NCBI GenBank assembly: GCA_016720425.1
Contig: JADKKQ010000001.1
Location: 496,001-560,000, forward strand
DNA: 64,000 nucleotides
Direction: 5' to 3'
Origin: Betaproteobacteria bacterium
GTDB lineage: Bacteria; Pseudomonadota; Gammaproteobacteria; Burkholderiales; Casimicrobiaceae
Part shown: piece by piece, positions 52,008 to 61,082 of the stretch
Position numbering within the stretch: position 1 is the stretch's first letter
Layout: the number at the start of each line of letters is the position of its first letter
Position numbers and translations under genes: made by a program
Notes under the pieces: generated by a model
Databases searched by the model: none
What the model was told of the DNA's origin: nothing
The model's input: only the letters and a program-made list of their open reading frames with translations

Positions 52008-52955
52008 GTGGATCGCTTTCTGGCGTTGACCACATTCGCACGGGTCGTCGAGCAGGGGAATTTCGCCCGCGCGGCGGACAAGCTCGGCATGTCGACGTCG
52101 GCGGTGTCGCGGCACGTCTCCGAGCTCGAGGCGCATCTCGCCACGCGCCTGCTGCACCGGACGACGCGCCGGCTGTCGCTGACCGAGACCGGGCAGGCGT
52201 TCCACGAGCGCTGCGTCCAGCTGCTCGCCGATCTCGCCGAGGCGGAGGAGGCGGTGACGGCGGCGACGCTGGTTCCGCGCGGCACGCTGCGGCTCACCTC
52301 GTCGGTCACCTTCGGCGACCGCCACCTCGCGCCGGCCATCGCCGACTTCGCGGTGCTGCACCCGCAGGTCGAATTCGACGTCGAGCTCTCGGACCGCGTC
52401 GTCGACATCGTCGACGAAGGCCTCGATCTCGCGGTGCGCATCGGCGGCATCGGCAGCCAGACGCTGATCGCGCGCAAGCTCGCGTCGACGCAGCTCGTCC
52501 TCTGCGCCGCCCCGGCGTATCTCGAGCGTCACGGCCGGCCGGCGGTGCCCGAGGATCTCGCCGGCCACGTCTGCCTCACCTACGAATACCTGGCGGCGAA
52601 GAACCAGTGGCGGTTTCGCGATTCGGCCCGGCGCGAGCACACGGTGAAGATCGGCGGCCGCGCGCACGCCAACAGCGGCCAGTTTCTCGCCGCCCTGGCG
52701 GTGGCCGGCGTCGGCATCGCGCTGGAGCCCGACTTCATCGTGGCCCCCGAGATCCGCGCCGGTCGGCTGCTGCCGATACTGCCCGGCTTCACGCCGCCGG
52801 CGTCGGACATCCACGCGGCGTATCCGAGCCGGCGTCACCTGTCGGCCAAGGTGCGCGCGTTCGTCGATTTCCTGGCCCGGCGCTTTGCCGGAACGCCCGA
52901 ATGGTCGCTGACGGCGGAGGTCTTGGCTGACAAACCGCACCGGCCTGGGCGCTGA
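52008..52955 (+). CDS. LysR-family transcriptional regulator
   Basis: 315 residues. N-terminal winged HTH (FARVVEQGNFARAADKLGMS, then VSRHVSELEAHLATRLLHRT) and a LysR substrate-binding domain of the DhcR/CrgA-like group. Start GTG 52008 with AGGAG 7 nt upstream. It diverges from the doxX-dioxygenase operon, which is its likely target. The inducer is unknown. Confidence 0.93.
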   Translation: MDRFLALTTFARVVEQGNFARAADKLGMSTSAVSRHVSELEAHLATRLLHRTTRRLSLTETGQAFHERCVQLLADLAEAEEAVTAATLVPRGTLRLTSSVTFGDRHLAPAIADFAVLHPQVEFDVELSDRVVDIVDEGLDLAVRIGGIGSQTLIARKLASTQLVLCAAPAYLERHGRPAVPEDLAGHVCLTYEYLAAKNQWRFRDSARREHTVKIGGRAHANSGQFLAALAVAGVGIALEPDFIVAPEIRAGRLLPILPGFTPPASDIHAAYPSRRHLSAKVRAFVDFLARRFAGTPEWSLTAEVLADKPHRPGR

Positions 52956-53008
52956 CGGCGGAGGCGTTCAACGCAGCGCCGGCGTGCCGCGCGCTCCGGT
53001 ATCCGCCG

Positions 53009-53944
53009 TCAGGCCGGTTCGAGTCGCGCGCGCGGATCGTGGCGCGCGAGGCGTTCGAGCAGGTGATCGACCTCGGCCCGCGTGGCGGCCGACATCGGGG
53101 CCGCCGGCCTGCGCTGCGTCGCCGTGGCGAGGATGCCGCGCCGCATCAGCACGTACTTGCGCACCGCCAGGCCGGCGCCGGGCTGCTGCTCGTAGCGCAG
53201 CAGCGGCAGGTGCGCGTCGAACAGGTCGTGCGCCTCCTCGCGGCGCCCTTCGGCGGACAGGCGCACCACATCGCAGAGCATGTCGGGAAAGCAGTAGCCG
53301 GTGTTGGCGCCGTCGGCGCCGCGCTCCATTTCGTAGTCGAGAAAGAGCCCGCCGTTGCCGCAGAGAATCGAGATGTGGCGCATCGACCCGTCGCGCTCGA
53401 AGCCGCGCAGCGTCGAGATCTTGTCGAGCCCCGGCCAGTCCTCGTGCTTCAGCATCGCGCAGGACGGGATCTCGGTGACGATGCGGCGGATCACGCCGGC
53501 GGTCATCTGCACCGAGAAGGTCAGCGGATAGTCCTGGACCACGAACGGCACGTCGTTGCCGATGGCCTCCGCCGCCTGCCGGTAGTAGCCGACGATCTGG
53601 TCGTCGGTGCGCAGCGTGTTGGGCGGCGCGATCATCACCCCGGCGGCGCCCTGTTCCATCACCTCGCGGGTCAGCGCCCGCATCGCCGCGAACCCCGGGG
53701 CGGACACGCCGACGATCACCGGCAGCCCGCGCGCGCGGCGGATCACCTGGCCGGCGATCGCGGTGGATTCGGCGTGCTCCAGCTTCGGCGCCTCGCCGAG
53801 CTGGCCGAGCACGGTGACGCCGGTGGCGCCGCAGCCCAGGTAGAAGTCGACCAGCCGGTCGATCGAGCCGGCGTCGACGCGGCCGTCGTCGAGGAACGGG
53901 GTCGGGGCGATCGGGAATACGCCGCGCGCGTCGTCGAGTGCCAT
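53009..53944 (-). CDS. DHDPS/NAL-family aldolase or dehydratase (paralogue of 4390-5319)
   Basis: 311-residue (beta/alpha)8 Schiff-base enzyme. The Schiff-base Lys is K166 in AMLKHED. The segment of the DapA tyrosine reads VVQDYP, so the usual LYNVP Tyr position is Gln, as in the paralogue at 4390. Both share VFPIAPTPF-type starts and the VQD-x-P signature and must belong to one subfamily. Start ATG 53944 follows AAGGAA. No pathway partners are adjacent; the LysR gene ends 54 bp beyond it on the other strand. Confidence 0.85.
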   Translation of the reverse strand: MALDDARGVFPIAPTPFLDDGRVDAGSIDRLVDFYLGCGATGVTVLGQLGEAPKLEHAESTAIAGQVIRRARGLPVIVGVSAPGFAAMRALTREVMEQGAAGVMIAPPNTLRTDDQIVGYYRQAAEAIGNDVPFVVQDYPLTFSVQMTAGVIRRIVTEIPSCAMLKHEDWPGLDKISTLRGFERDGSMRHISILCGNGGLFLDYEMERGADGANTGYCFPDMLCDVVRLSAEGRREEAHDLFDAHLPLLRYEQQPGAGLAVRKYVLMRRGILATATQRRPAAPMSAATRAEVDHLLERLARHDPRARLEPA

Positions 53945-54132
53945 GGGGATTCCTTGCGGTTGCGCGCCGGTCGTCACTGCGGCGGCGGGTTCGCCCGGGT
54001 CCGGGCGCGGCAGCGGGCGGAGGCCGCGTCGTCGGGCGGGTGCGGGCTCCCGGTCCGATGCCCGCGGGTGTATGCTGATCGCATCCGCAGGCGGCGCGGT
54101 TTGGGGCTTGCGGTCACTGCGAGGAGGCTGTG

Positions 54133-54366
54133 ATGAACGCTCCGATCAAGAGCATCTTCGACCTGCAACAGGCGGCGCTGCAAGCGATGACCGTCGCCTT
54201 CGCGCAGGTCTTCGAATTCTGGGCCCGGATGTTCGAAATGCAGATGGGCCATCTGGGCGCGCCGACGCGCGAACGCCGGAGCCACGACGAGATCGCGCAC
54301 GGGGCGACCCTGACCGACCACTACGGCAAGCGCGAGCACGACATCGACCCGGAACACGACGTCTGA
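54133..54366 (+). CDS. Small unknown protein, intact copy of a duplicated locus
   Basis: 77 residues after a GAGGAGG site. The first half is an amphipathic helix (SIFDLQQAALQAMTVAFAQV then FEFWARMFEMQM) faintly reminiscent of phasins. The second half is charged (HDEIAHGATLTDHYGKREHD) and ends PEHDV. A promoter-like TATGCT stands upstream at about 54070, and the same promoter region recurs at 55990. The 3' half of the gene plus 41 bp downstream is repeated without change at 56053-56182. Function not recognised. Confidence 0.6.
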   Translation: MNAPIKSIFDLQQAALQAMTVAFAQVFEFWARMFEMQMGHLGAPTRERRSHDEIAHGATLTDHYGKREHDIDPEHDV

Positions 54367-54409
54367 AGCGGCGCCCGCCGTCCAGGCATCCGCTGCGCCG
54401 CGCCCGCCG
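54280..54409 (+). repeat. 130-bp perfect direct repeat, copy A
   Basis: Identical base for base to 56053-56182 (offset 1773). It covers the 3' half of the small gene and 43 bp after its stop. Beyond this stretch the two loci diverge to a degenerate similarity. Confidence 0.9.
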
Positions 54410-55185
54410 GGCGAGGCCCACGTCGTCTCCTGCCCCGCGCGCCTGCAGAGCGAGGGCGGGTCTGTGCATCGCGCGATGTGCGCAGCGGGGACACGCCGAC
54501 AGACCGCGGCGCGGGGCCCGCCGGCACGAAGGCCCGCGCCGGGGGCCGCGCCCGGGGCCGAGGGAACTGGCGCGACGCGTGCCCTTGAATCCCCAGCGGG
54601 CGTCCCAGCGTGTTGCCGTGGGGCGCGGGGCGGCGCAGGTGCCCTCGCGGCCGTGGAGCTTGATGGTGACGCGCGCCTGCCCGACAGCGACCATCGGCGA
54701 CCGTCGCGCCGAGGTCGAGGCGCATGACCATCGACTTCGGCGCCAGGGGGTGCCTGTTGCTCGATCGGGTCGGGGAAGATCGCGTGCCGCGGTGAGCAGG
54801 TCCAGCTGGTGGCTGATCGTCTGGACTCGGGCGGTGGATCGGCGCGACGCACCGCATCGCCGCGCGCGGGCGCCCGCAGGCGGCTCGTCCGCCAACCCCG
54901 CGCATCGGCGCGCGAATCGGGCGGGGTGATGAGGCAGGGACGGTCCGCGGCGGGTCAGCGTCGACGGGGCGGCCCGTCGCCGGCGGTCGAGCGGCTGCCA
55001 GCGCGCCGTGGACCGACCTGCTTCGGCCAGCGCCAGCGTCCCCTCGCGCGGCGGCGATGCGTCGACGTGCCGGGCGAGGGTCCTCGCCCCTCAGCGTCAT
55101 GCGCTGCCGGCCGTTGCCGCCGGCACCGGATCACGGGGGCCGAGCGTCAGCTCGCCGCGATCGACGCCGGTCCACGCGAGCGCCG
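54410..55185 (-). pseudogene. Decayed copy of the hicA-like gene and parC 3' end
   Basis: This stretch without an intact gene resembles 56183-56800 all along but with many substitutions and indels. Matching landmarks include CCCAGCGTGTTGCCGTGG (hicA interior), GGACTCGGGCGGTG (just 5' of hicA), TCGCCGGCGGTCGA (parC stop region) and GTGCCGGGCGAG then TCAGCGTCATGCGCTGC (parC C-terminus). No frame is open for the gene products. Changes are mostly toward G and C. Either an old tandem duplication that decayed, or noisy unpolished sequence of a second copy. Confidence 0.65.
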
Positions 55186-55900
55186 CCGCTCGACGAGCGG
55201 TCCTGCTGCCAGACGCCGACGAGGTTCTGGGGAGTCGTGTCCGGCGACCATCGGCTCGACTTCGGCGCCGGCATAGAGGGGGCTCTTGCAGGGACGCCGT
55301 CGCAGTCCGCGGCGTAGGGCGTTGCGCCGGACGCTGCGGACTGCGGCCGGCAGGGGAGCAGTGCGCCGCACATGCCGACCCGCATCGGTCCGTAGCCTCG
55401 GCGACATAGCCCCGCCCGAGCATCTGGCCGCGCACCCCGGGCTGCGCGGTGTAGCGGTGGTTCGAGTCGACGCGCCGGTTCCACAGCCGCCACACCGGCA
55501 CCATGCCGACCGGACAGGCGCCGGACGCGGTGTCCGGCAGCGCGGTGAACCAGGCGGCCGGGCTTTCGTAGACATAGCCGGCGTAGTTGGGATCGACGCC
55601 GATCCTGCCCAGCACCGTCGCGCACTCGTCGACCGACGCCGAGAAGAAGTGCGAGTCGCCCTTGGCCGGCGGGATGTAGAAGCGGCACACGGGATCGAGG
55701 TTCGCCGCCGCGCTGGCCGCCGCGAGACCTGGCCGGTCACCCAGCCGGGGATGCGGCCCGAATCGAGGCGTCGATGTCGGGCCCAGGCTGCTGACGAAGA
55801 AGTGATCAAATTCCGCGTGGTAGTACTCGATCGTGGTGACGGTCTGCGCCGCCGGCAGCAGCGACAGCGCGAAGCCGGCCGCAACGAACGTCCGAATCAT
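55131..55900 (-). pseudogene. DUF5648-type secreted protein gene with several frameshifts
   Basis: From ATG 55900 the product begins with a signal peptide (MIRTFVAAGFALSLLPAAQT) and DUF5648 strings: EYYHAEFDHFFVSS, VCRFYIPPAKGDSHFFSAS, GYVYESPAAWF, VPVWRLWNRRVDSNHRYT. Expected pieces fall in other frames: LDSGRIPGWV near 55745-55775 and GYGPMRVGMCG after about 55405. At least three indels are therefore needed to rebuild it. It lies between the two copies of the duplicated locus. The N-terminal half alone could still make a secreted fragment. Confidence 0.65.
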
Positions 55901-56052
55901 GGCCTGCCTCGTGACCGGCGAGCGGCCTGTCGGCGGTGGGCCGATCGTCGGCCGTCGGCGTCGATCCGGGCCGGTACGGGTCCCCGGGCCGGCGCCCGCG
56001 GGTGTATGCTGAGCGCATCCGCCGGCGAGGTGCCTTTTCCGCTTGCGGTCAC

Positions 56053-56182
56053 AGCCACGACGAGATCGCGCACGGGGCGACCCTGACCGACCACTACGGC
56101 AAGCGCGAGCACGACATCGACCCGGAACACGACGTCTGAAGCGGCGCCCGCCGTCCAGGCATCCGCTGCGCCGCGCCCGCCG
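56053..56182 (+). repeat. 130-bp perfect direct repeat, copy B (truncated gene copy)
   Basis: Second copy of 54280-54409. The promoter-like region (CGCGGGTGTATGCTGA, 55988-56003) is also repeated. Here it joins directly to the gene's 3' half, so the first ~50 codons and start are deleted. Copy B is thus a remnant of the small 77-residue gene. The gap 55901-56185 contains only these remnants. Confidence 0.85.
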
Positions 56183-56185
56183 CGA

Positions 56186-56467
56186 TCAGTCCTTCTTCGC
56201 CGCCGCATAGAGCGAGGGCGTGATCCGCGAGTGCGCGAGGAACTCGCGCACGTGCTTGACGTCCTCGCGTCCCAGCGTGTTGCCGTGGTGCGGGCGGTGC
56301 AGCGTGCCCTCGTGGCCGTTGAGCTTGATGTGGATGCGCGTGCCCGACAGCGATTCGACCGTCGCGCCGAGGTGATGGAGCAGCGATTCGACTTCGCGCC
56401 AGGGGATGTTGCCGCTGATCGGGTCGTGGAAGATCGTGTTGAGCAGGTTTTCGTGTTTGTGGCTCAT
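56186..56467 (-). CDS. HicA-family (YcfA) RNA-binding protein, solitary
   Basis: 93-residue protein of the HicA/YcfA double-stranded-RNA-binding-like fold. The conserved region is IPWREVESLLHHLGATVES, then GTRIHIKLNGHEGTLHRPHH, with the active-site His in the RIHI segment, and a C-terminal helix DVKHVREFLAH. Start ATG 56467. No HicB antitoxin gene is adjacent, so it may be one of the solitary HicA-like proteins rather than an active toxin. A decayed copy is at 54410-54860. Confidence 0.75.
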   Translation of the reverse strand: MSHKHENLLNTIFHDPISGNIPWREVESLLHHLGATVESLSGTRIHIKLNGHEGTLHRPHHGNTLGREDVKHVREFLAHSRITPSLYAAAKKD

Positions 56468-56626
56468 GGTCGGACTCGGGCGGTGATCGGCGCGACGCAA
56501 CGCCCGCCGCGCGCGGGCCCCCGCAGGCGGCCCGTCCGCCATTATCGCGCCAATCGCTGCCGTGAGGCAGGGGTCCCGCGGGCGGCGAAGCCGACGCGCA
56601 GCCCGTCGCCGGCGGTCGACCGGCTG

Positions 56627-58969
56627 CTAGCGCGCCGGCACCGCCTTCTTCGGCAGCAGCGTTCCCTTGCGGGCGCGATGCAGCACGTGCCGGGCGAGAT
56701 CCTCGCCCTTCAGCGTCATGCGCTGCGGCTTGCCGCGCACGACCACCGGCAGCGTCAGCTCGCCGCGATAGACGCCGGTCCACGCGAGTTTCTCTCCGGG
56801 GTCGAGCTGCATCAGGATCACGCCGCGGCCGCGGTCCAGCGCCTTGACCTCGGCCAGCGGGAAGCACAGCAGCTTGCCGTTGGTCGCCGCGCAGGCGACG
56901 AAGCCCGTGGGATCGAACAGGTCGTCGCCGGGACCGTCGAGCGGCACCGGCGCCAGCACCGTCTCGCCTTCCTCCAGCGTCATGAACGCCTTGCCGGCGC
57001 GATTGCGGCCGACCAGCGACGCGAACGGCGCGATGTAGCCGACGCCGCCGGTGTTGGCGAAGAGATAGCGCGCATCGTTGGTGGCCGACAGCATGCAGCG
57101 CGCCTTGGCGCCGTCCTGCAGGTCGAGGAGCGACGTGATCGGCACGCCGTCGCCGCGCCCGGCCGGCACGTCGGCGGCGTCGACCGCGTAGGCGCGCCCC
57201 TTGCTGTCCAGGATGGCCACCGGCCGCGTCGTGCGCGTCTGCACCACCGCCCCCAGGCTGTCGCCGGCCTTGAAGGTCAGCGCCGCGACGTCGACGTCGT
57301 GGCCGGGCCGGGCGCGGATCCAGCCGTTCCGGGAGATGATGATCGTCACCGGCTCGTCGGGCACCGAGATCGCGGTCCGCACCGCCGTCGCGCGCGCGAC
57401 CGGTTCCAGCAGCGTGCGGCGCGCATCGCCGAACCTGGCGGCGTCGGCGTCGATCTCCTTGACGATCAGCCGGCGCAGCGCCTTGTCGCTGCCGAGCAGC
57501 GTGACGAGTCGCCCGCGCTCGCCGACGAGCTCGGCCAGCTCCTGCTCGATCCGTATCCCCTCCAGCCGGGCCAGCTGGCGCAGCCGGATTTCGAGGATGT
57601 CCTCGGCCTGGATCGCCGTCAGGCGGAACGACGCCATCAGGTCGGCCCTGGGATCGTCGGCCTCGCGGATCACCTTGATCACCCGGTCGATGTTGAGGAA
57701 CGCGATCTGCCGCCCTTCGAGGATGTGGATCCGCGCCTCGGTGCGCTCGAGCTGGTGGCGGGTGCGGCGGGTGACGGTGTCGACGCGGAAGGCCGCCCAC
57801 TCGGCGAGGATCTGCTGCAGCCCCTTCTGCTGCGGCCGGCCGTCGAGGCCGAGCAGCGTGCAGTTGACCGAGAAGCCGGACTCGAGGCTGGTGTGCGCGA
57901 ACAGCAGCGCCATCATCGCGTCGGCGTCGACCTTGCTGGTGCGCGGTTCCAGCACCAGCCGGACCTTTTCCTTTTGCCCGGATTCGTCGCTCGCCCGTTC
58001 CAGCACGTTCAGCACCACCTGCTTCAGGTTCAGCTGCTGCTGCGAGGGCATCTTCTTGCCGGAGGGCGGCTGCGGGTTCGACAGCGCGTCGAGCTCCTCG
58101 AGCACGCGCTTGGTCGACACCTGATAGGGCAACTCGTAGACGACGACCTGCCACTGGCCGCGGGCGAGTTCCTCGATGCGCCAGCGGGCCCGCGCGCGCA
58201 GGATGCCGCGCCCCGTCCGATAGGCCTCGGCGATCTCTTCCGGCGCCGAGATCACCTGCCCGCCATCCGGGAAGTCCGGACCCGGCATCGCCGCGTGCAG
58301 CGCCTCGAAGCTCGCCCCCGGATCGCTGACGGCGAGCGCCGCGGCCGCGGCGACCTCGGCGAGGTTGTGCGGCGGGATATCGCAGGCCATGCCGACGGCG
58401 ATGCCCATCGAGCCGTTGAGCAGCACGAACGGCAGCCGCGCCGGCAGCCGCGCGGGCTCGGTGGTCGTGTTGTCGTAGTTGGGGATCGAGTCGACGGTGC
58501 CGAGGTCGAGCTCGGAGAGCAAGAGCTCGGCGATCGGGGCGAGCCGCGCCTCGGTGTAGCGGTAGGCCGCCGCCGGGTCGCCGTCGCGCGAGCCGAAGTT
58601 GCCCTGGCCGCGGATCAGCGGATAGCGCAGCGTGAAGTCCTGCGCCATGCGCACCAGCGTGTCGTAGACCGACGTGTCGCCGTGCGGGTGCACCTTGCCC
58701 AGCACCTCGCCGACGATGCGTGCGCACTTGACCGGCTTGGCGTTGCCGCCGAGGCCCAGCTGCCGCATCGTGTACAGGATGCGCCGCTGCACCGGCTTCT
58801 GCCCGTCCTCGACCTGCGGCAGCGCGCGGTCGCGCACCACGGCCATCGCGTACTGCAGGTACGCGTTCTCGGCGTAGTCGTGCAGGACCAGTTCTTCGCG
58901 TTCGGCGGATGGTGGCGCCCAGCGGGCGCGCCCGCGGGGAGCAAGCAGGGAGCAGGTGGGGCCGTTCAA
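56627..58969 (-). CDS. parC: DNA topoisomerase IV subunit A
   Basis: About 780 residues. The breakage-reunion domain starts at LHDYAENAYLQYAMAVVRDR; the catalytic Tyr is in AAAYRYTEARLAP. The C-terminal beta-pinwheel is shorter than in GyrA. The 5' end is odd: ATG 59036, which directly follows parE, opens MGATNPPPA but is not in the parC frame, because a repeat-like insert (about 58915-59000) intervenes. In the parC frame the best remaining start is TTG 58969 behind a weak GGGG site. The enzyme is essential, so this start or a sequence error must be invoked. Together with ParE it decatenates chromosomes. Confidence 0.88.
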   Translation of the reverse strand: MNGPTCSLLAPRGRARWAPPSAEREELVLHDYAENAYLQYAMAVVRDRALPQVEDGQKPVQRRILYTMRQLGLGGNAKPVKCARIVGEVLGKVHPHGDTSVYDTLVRMAQDFTLRYPLIRGQGNFGSRDGDPAAAYRYTEARLAPIAELLLSELDLGTVDSIPNYDNTTTEPARLPARLPFVLLNGSMGIAVGMACDIPPHNLAEVAAAAALAVSDPGASFEALHAAMPGPDFPDGGQVISAPEEIAEAYRTGRGILRARARWRIEELARGQWQVVVYELPYQVSTKRVLEELDALSNPQPPSGKKMPSQQQLNLKQVVLNVLERASDESGQKEKVRLVLEPRTSKVDADAMMALLFAHTSLESGFSVNCTLLGLDGRPQQKGLQQILAEWAAFRVDTVTRRTRHQLERTEARIHILEGRQIAFLNIDRVIKVIREADDPRADLMASFRLTAIQAEDILEIRLRQLARLEGIRIEQELAELVGERGRLVTLLGSDKALRRLIVKEIDADAARFGDARRTLLEPVARATAVRTAISVPDEPVTIIISRNGWIRARPGHDVDVAALTFKAGDSLGAVVQTRTTRPVAILDSKGRAYAVDAADVPAGRGDGVPITSLLDLQDGAKARCMLSATNDARYLFANTGGVGYIAPFASLVGRNRAGKAFMTLEEGETVLAPVPLDGPGDDLFDPTGFVACAATNGKLLCFPLAEVKALDRGRGVILMQLDPGEKLAWTGVYRGELTLPVVVRGKPQRMTLKGEDLARHVLHRARKGTLLPKKAVPAR

Positions 58970-59000
58970 TCCAGTACCCCGGCCGCCCGAAGGGACTGGG
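58915..59000. repeat. Repeat-like insert at the parC 5' end
   Basis: The stretch contains GGCGCCCAGCGGGCGCGCCCG and, at its other end, GGCCGCCCGAAGGGACTGGG. The latter matches the intergenic repeat at 42262-42306; the former resembles the element after asnS. Conserved ParC residues begin immediately beyond it. It behaves as an interspersed element that landed in or next to the parC start. Confidence 0.55.
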
Positions 59001-59037
59001 CAGCGGCTTCGCAGGCGGCGGGTTGGTCGCGCCCATC

Positions 59038-61005
59038 TCAGTCGCTCTCCACTTCGTTGCCGCGCAATTCCATCCACTCGCGGCGGGCGCCCGAGCGGGC
59101 CTTGGCCATCAGCAGGTTGAAGCGCTCGATCGCCGCGGGGCGGTCGCCCTCGTCCAGCGTGACGCGCAGCAGTCGCCGCGTGTCGGGGTTCAACGTGGTC
59201 TCCCACAACTCCGGCGGGTCCATCTCGCCCAGCCCCTTGAAGCGGCCGACCTTCCAGCTGGCGTAGCCTTCCTTCTTCAGCCGGTCTTCCCAGGAGAGGA
59301 GCTCGGCGCGGTCCATCGCGTACAGCTTCTTCGCGCTGCGCTTCTTGCCGGCGCTGTCGACGTCGATCCGGTACAGCGGCGGGCAAGCGACGAAGACGTG
59401 GCCGCGCGCGATCAGCTGCGGGAAGTGGCGGAAGAAGAGCGTGAGCAGCAGCGTCTGGATGTGCTGGCCGTCGACGTCGGCGTCGGACATGATCGCCACG
59501 GTGCCGTAGCGCAGCCGGGTCCAGTCGATGGCGTCGTCCAGCGTGTGCGGCGACACGCCCAGCGCGGTGGTGAGGTCGCGGATCTCCTCGTTCTCCAGCG
59601 CCTGCTGCGCGTCCTTCTCCCAGACGTTCATCCCCTTGCCGCGCAGCGGCAGGATCGCCTGCGTCTCCTTGTCACGCGCCATCTTGGCGCTGCCGCCGGC
59701 GCTGTCGCCCTCGACCAGGAAGATCTCCGACGCGGCGGGGTCGCTCGACTCGCAGTCGGCGAGCTTGCCGGGCAGCATCACCACGCTGGACGATCGCTTG
59801 CGCTCGACGGTCTTCGCCGCGCGGGTGCGGGCGAGAGCCTGCCGGATCGCCAGCTCGGCGATCGCCTTGCCTTCGGCGACGTGCTGGTTGAGCCAGATCT
59901 CCAGCGGATCGCGGATCATCCGCTCGACCAGGCGCACGCCCTCGCGGCTGGTCAGCTTGTCCTTGGTCTGCGCGGCGAACTGCGGATCGAGCATCCGCAC
60001 CGAGGCGACGTAGCGCAGGTTGCGGCAGACGTCGTCGGGCTGCAGCTTCAGGCCCTTGGGCAGCAGGCTGTGGTGGTCGATGAACGCGGTGACCGCGCCG
60101 AACACCGCGCTGCGCAGTCCCGAGACGTGCGTGCCGCCCAGCGGCGTGGGGATGAGGTTGACGAAGGCCTCGCCGTCGCCCTTGGCGGTCTCGTACCAGC
60201 TGAACGCCCACTCGACGCCCTCGCCCTCGGCGAAGGTCTCGTCGGTCTCGGTGGCGTGGTTGTGGCCGGCGAAGATCGGCACCAGCGGCACCTCGCCCTG
60301 CGCGATCTCGACCAGGTAGCCGGTGAGTCCCTCGCGGTACTGCCACTGCTGCGTCTCGGCGCCGGCCGGGGTCTCGACGGTGAGCGTCACCCGGAGGCCG
60401 GGCAGCAGCACGGCCTTGGTGCGCAGCAGTTGCGCGAGCTCGTCCCGGGGAATCGTGGGCGAGTCGAAATACTTCGGGTCCGGCCAGATCCGCACCGCGG
60501 TGCCGGTGCCCGTCGCCTTGCCGGTGACGGCGAGCTGCTCGGCCACGTCGCCGCCGGCGAAGACGATCCGGTGCGTCCTGCCGTCGCGCCTGACCTCGCA
60601 CTCGAGCCGCTGCGACAGCGCGTTGGTGACCGAGACGCCGACGCCGTGCAGCCCGCCGGCATAGGTGTAGGCGGCGGCGCCCGAGGTCTTGTCGAACTTG
60701 CCGCCGCTGTAGAGCACGGTGAAGATCGCCTCGACCACCGGCGTCCTCTCCACCGGGTGCGGTCCCACCGGGATGCCGCGGCCGTCGTCGACGACGCTCA
60801 CCGACTGGTCGGCGTGCACGGTGACTGCGAGCAGCTTCGCGTGGCCGGCGATCGCCTCGTCGACCGCGTTGTCGATCGCCTCCTGGACGATGTGCAGCGG
60901 CGTGTCGGTGCGGGTGAACTGCCCGGGCCGCAGCCGCACGGGCTCGAGTCCCTTGAGGACGCGGATCGACGATTCGTCGTAGGTGCCGGGTTTGGACGTG
61001 GCCAT
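59038..61005 (-). CDS. parE: DNA topoisomerase IV subunit B
   Basis: 655-residue ATPase subunit. GHKL motifs: EAIDNAVDEAIAGHA, VVDDGRGIPVGPHP and GGLHGVGVSVTNALS. Toprim: FLVEGDSAGGSAKMARD and MSDADVDGQHIQTLLL. C-terminal GRFKGLGEMDPPELWETTL. Start ATG 61005 (MATSKPGTYDESSI). It precedes parC in the same direction with only a few bases between. Confidence 0.96.
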   Translation of the reverse strand: MATSKPGTYDESSIRVLKGLEPVRLRPGQFTRTDTPLHIVQEAIDNAVDEAIAGHAKLLAVTVHADQSVSVVDDGRGIPVGPHPVERTPVVEAIFTVLYSGGKFDKTSGAAAYTYAGGLHGVGVSVTNALSQRLECEVRRDGRTHRIVFAGGDVAEQLAVTGKATGTGTAVRIWPDPKYFDSPTIPRDELAQLLRTKAVLLPGLRVTLTVETPAGAETQQWQYREGLTGYLVEIAQGEVPLVPIFAGHNHATETDETFAEGEGVEWAFSWYETAKGDGEAFVNLIPTPLGGTHVSGLRSAVFGAVTAFIDHHSLLPKGLKLQPDDVCRNLRYVASVRMLDPQFAAQTKDKLTSREGVRLVERMIRDPLEIWLNQHVAEGKAIAELAIRQALARTRAAKTVERKRSSSVVMLPGKLADCESSDPAASEIFLVEGDSAGGSAKMARDKETQAILPLRGKGMNVWEKDAQQALENEEIRDLTTALGVSPHTLDDAIDWTRLRYGTVAIMSDADVDGQHIQTLLLTLFFRHFPQLIARGHVFVACPPLYRIDVDSAGKKRSAKKLYAMDRAELLSWEDRLKKEGYASWKVGRFKGLGEMDPPELWETTLNPDTRRLLRVTLDEGDRPAAIERFNLLMAKARSGARREWMELRGNEVESD

Positions 61006-61082
61006 GCAGGGCGATTTCGGAGGCGGAAAACCTGCCATTATCGCCGATCGCCGTGGCGCCGGCGCAGGGCCGGCTTCAGCCG

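Noticed and set aside
53018..53035. tRNA-like string GGTTCGAGTC
   Set aside because: It is the 3' end of a coding gene and there is no cloverleaf or acceptor stem around it; a similar string near 55457 is also inside a gene.
54470..55100. Several 80-260 codon open frames on both strands
   Set aside because: All are Arg/Pro/Ala-rich without domains and lie in the decayed duplicate; none has a convincing ribosome binding site.
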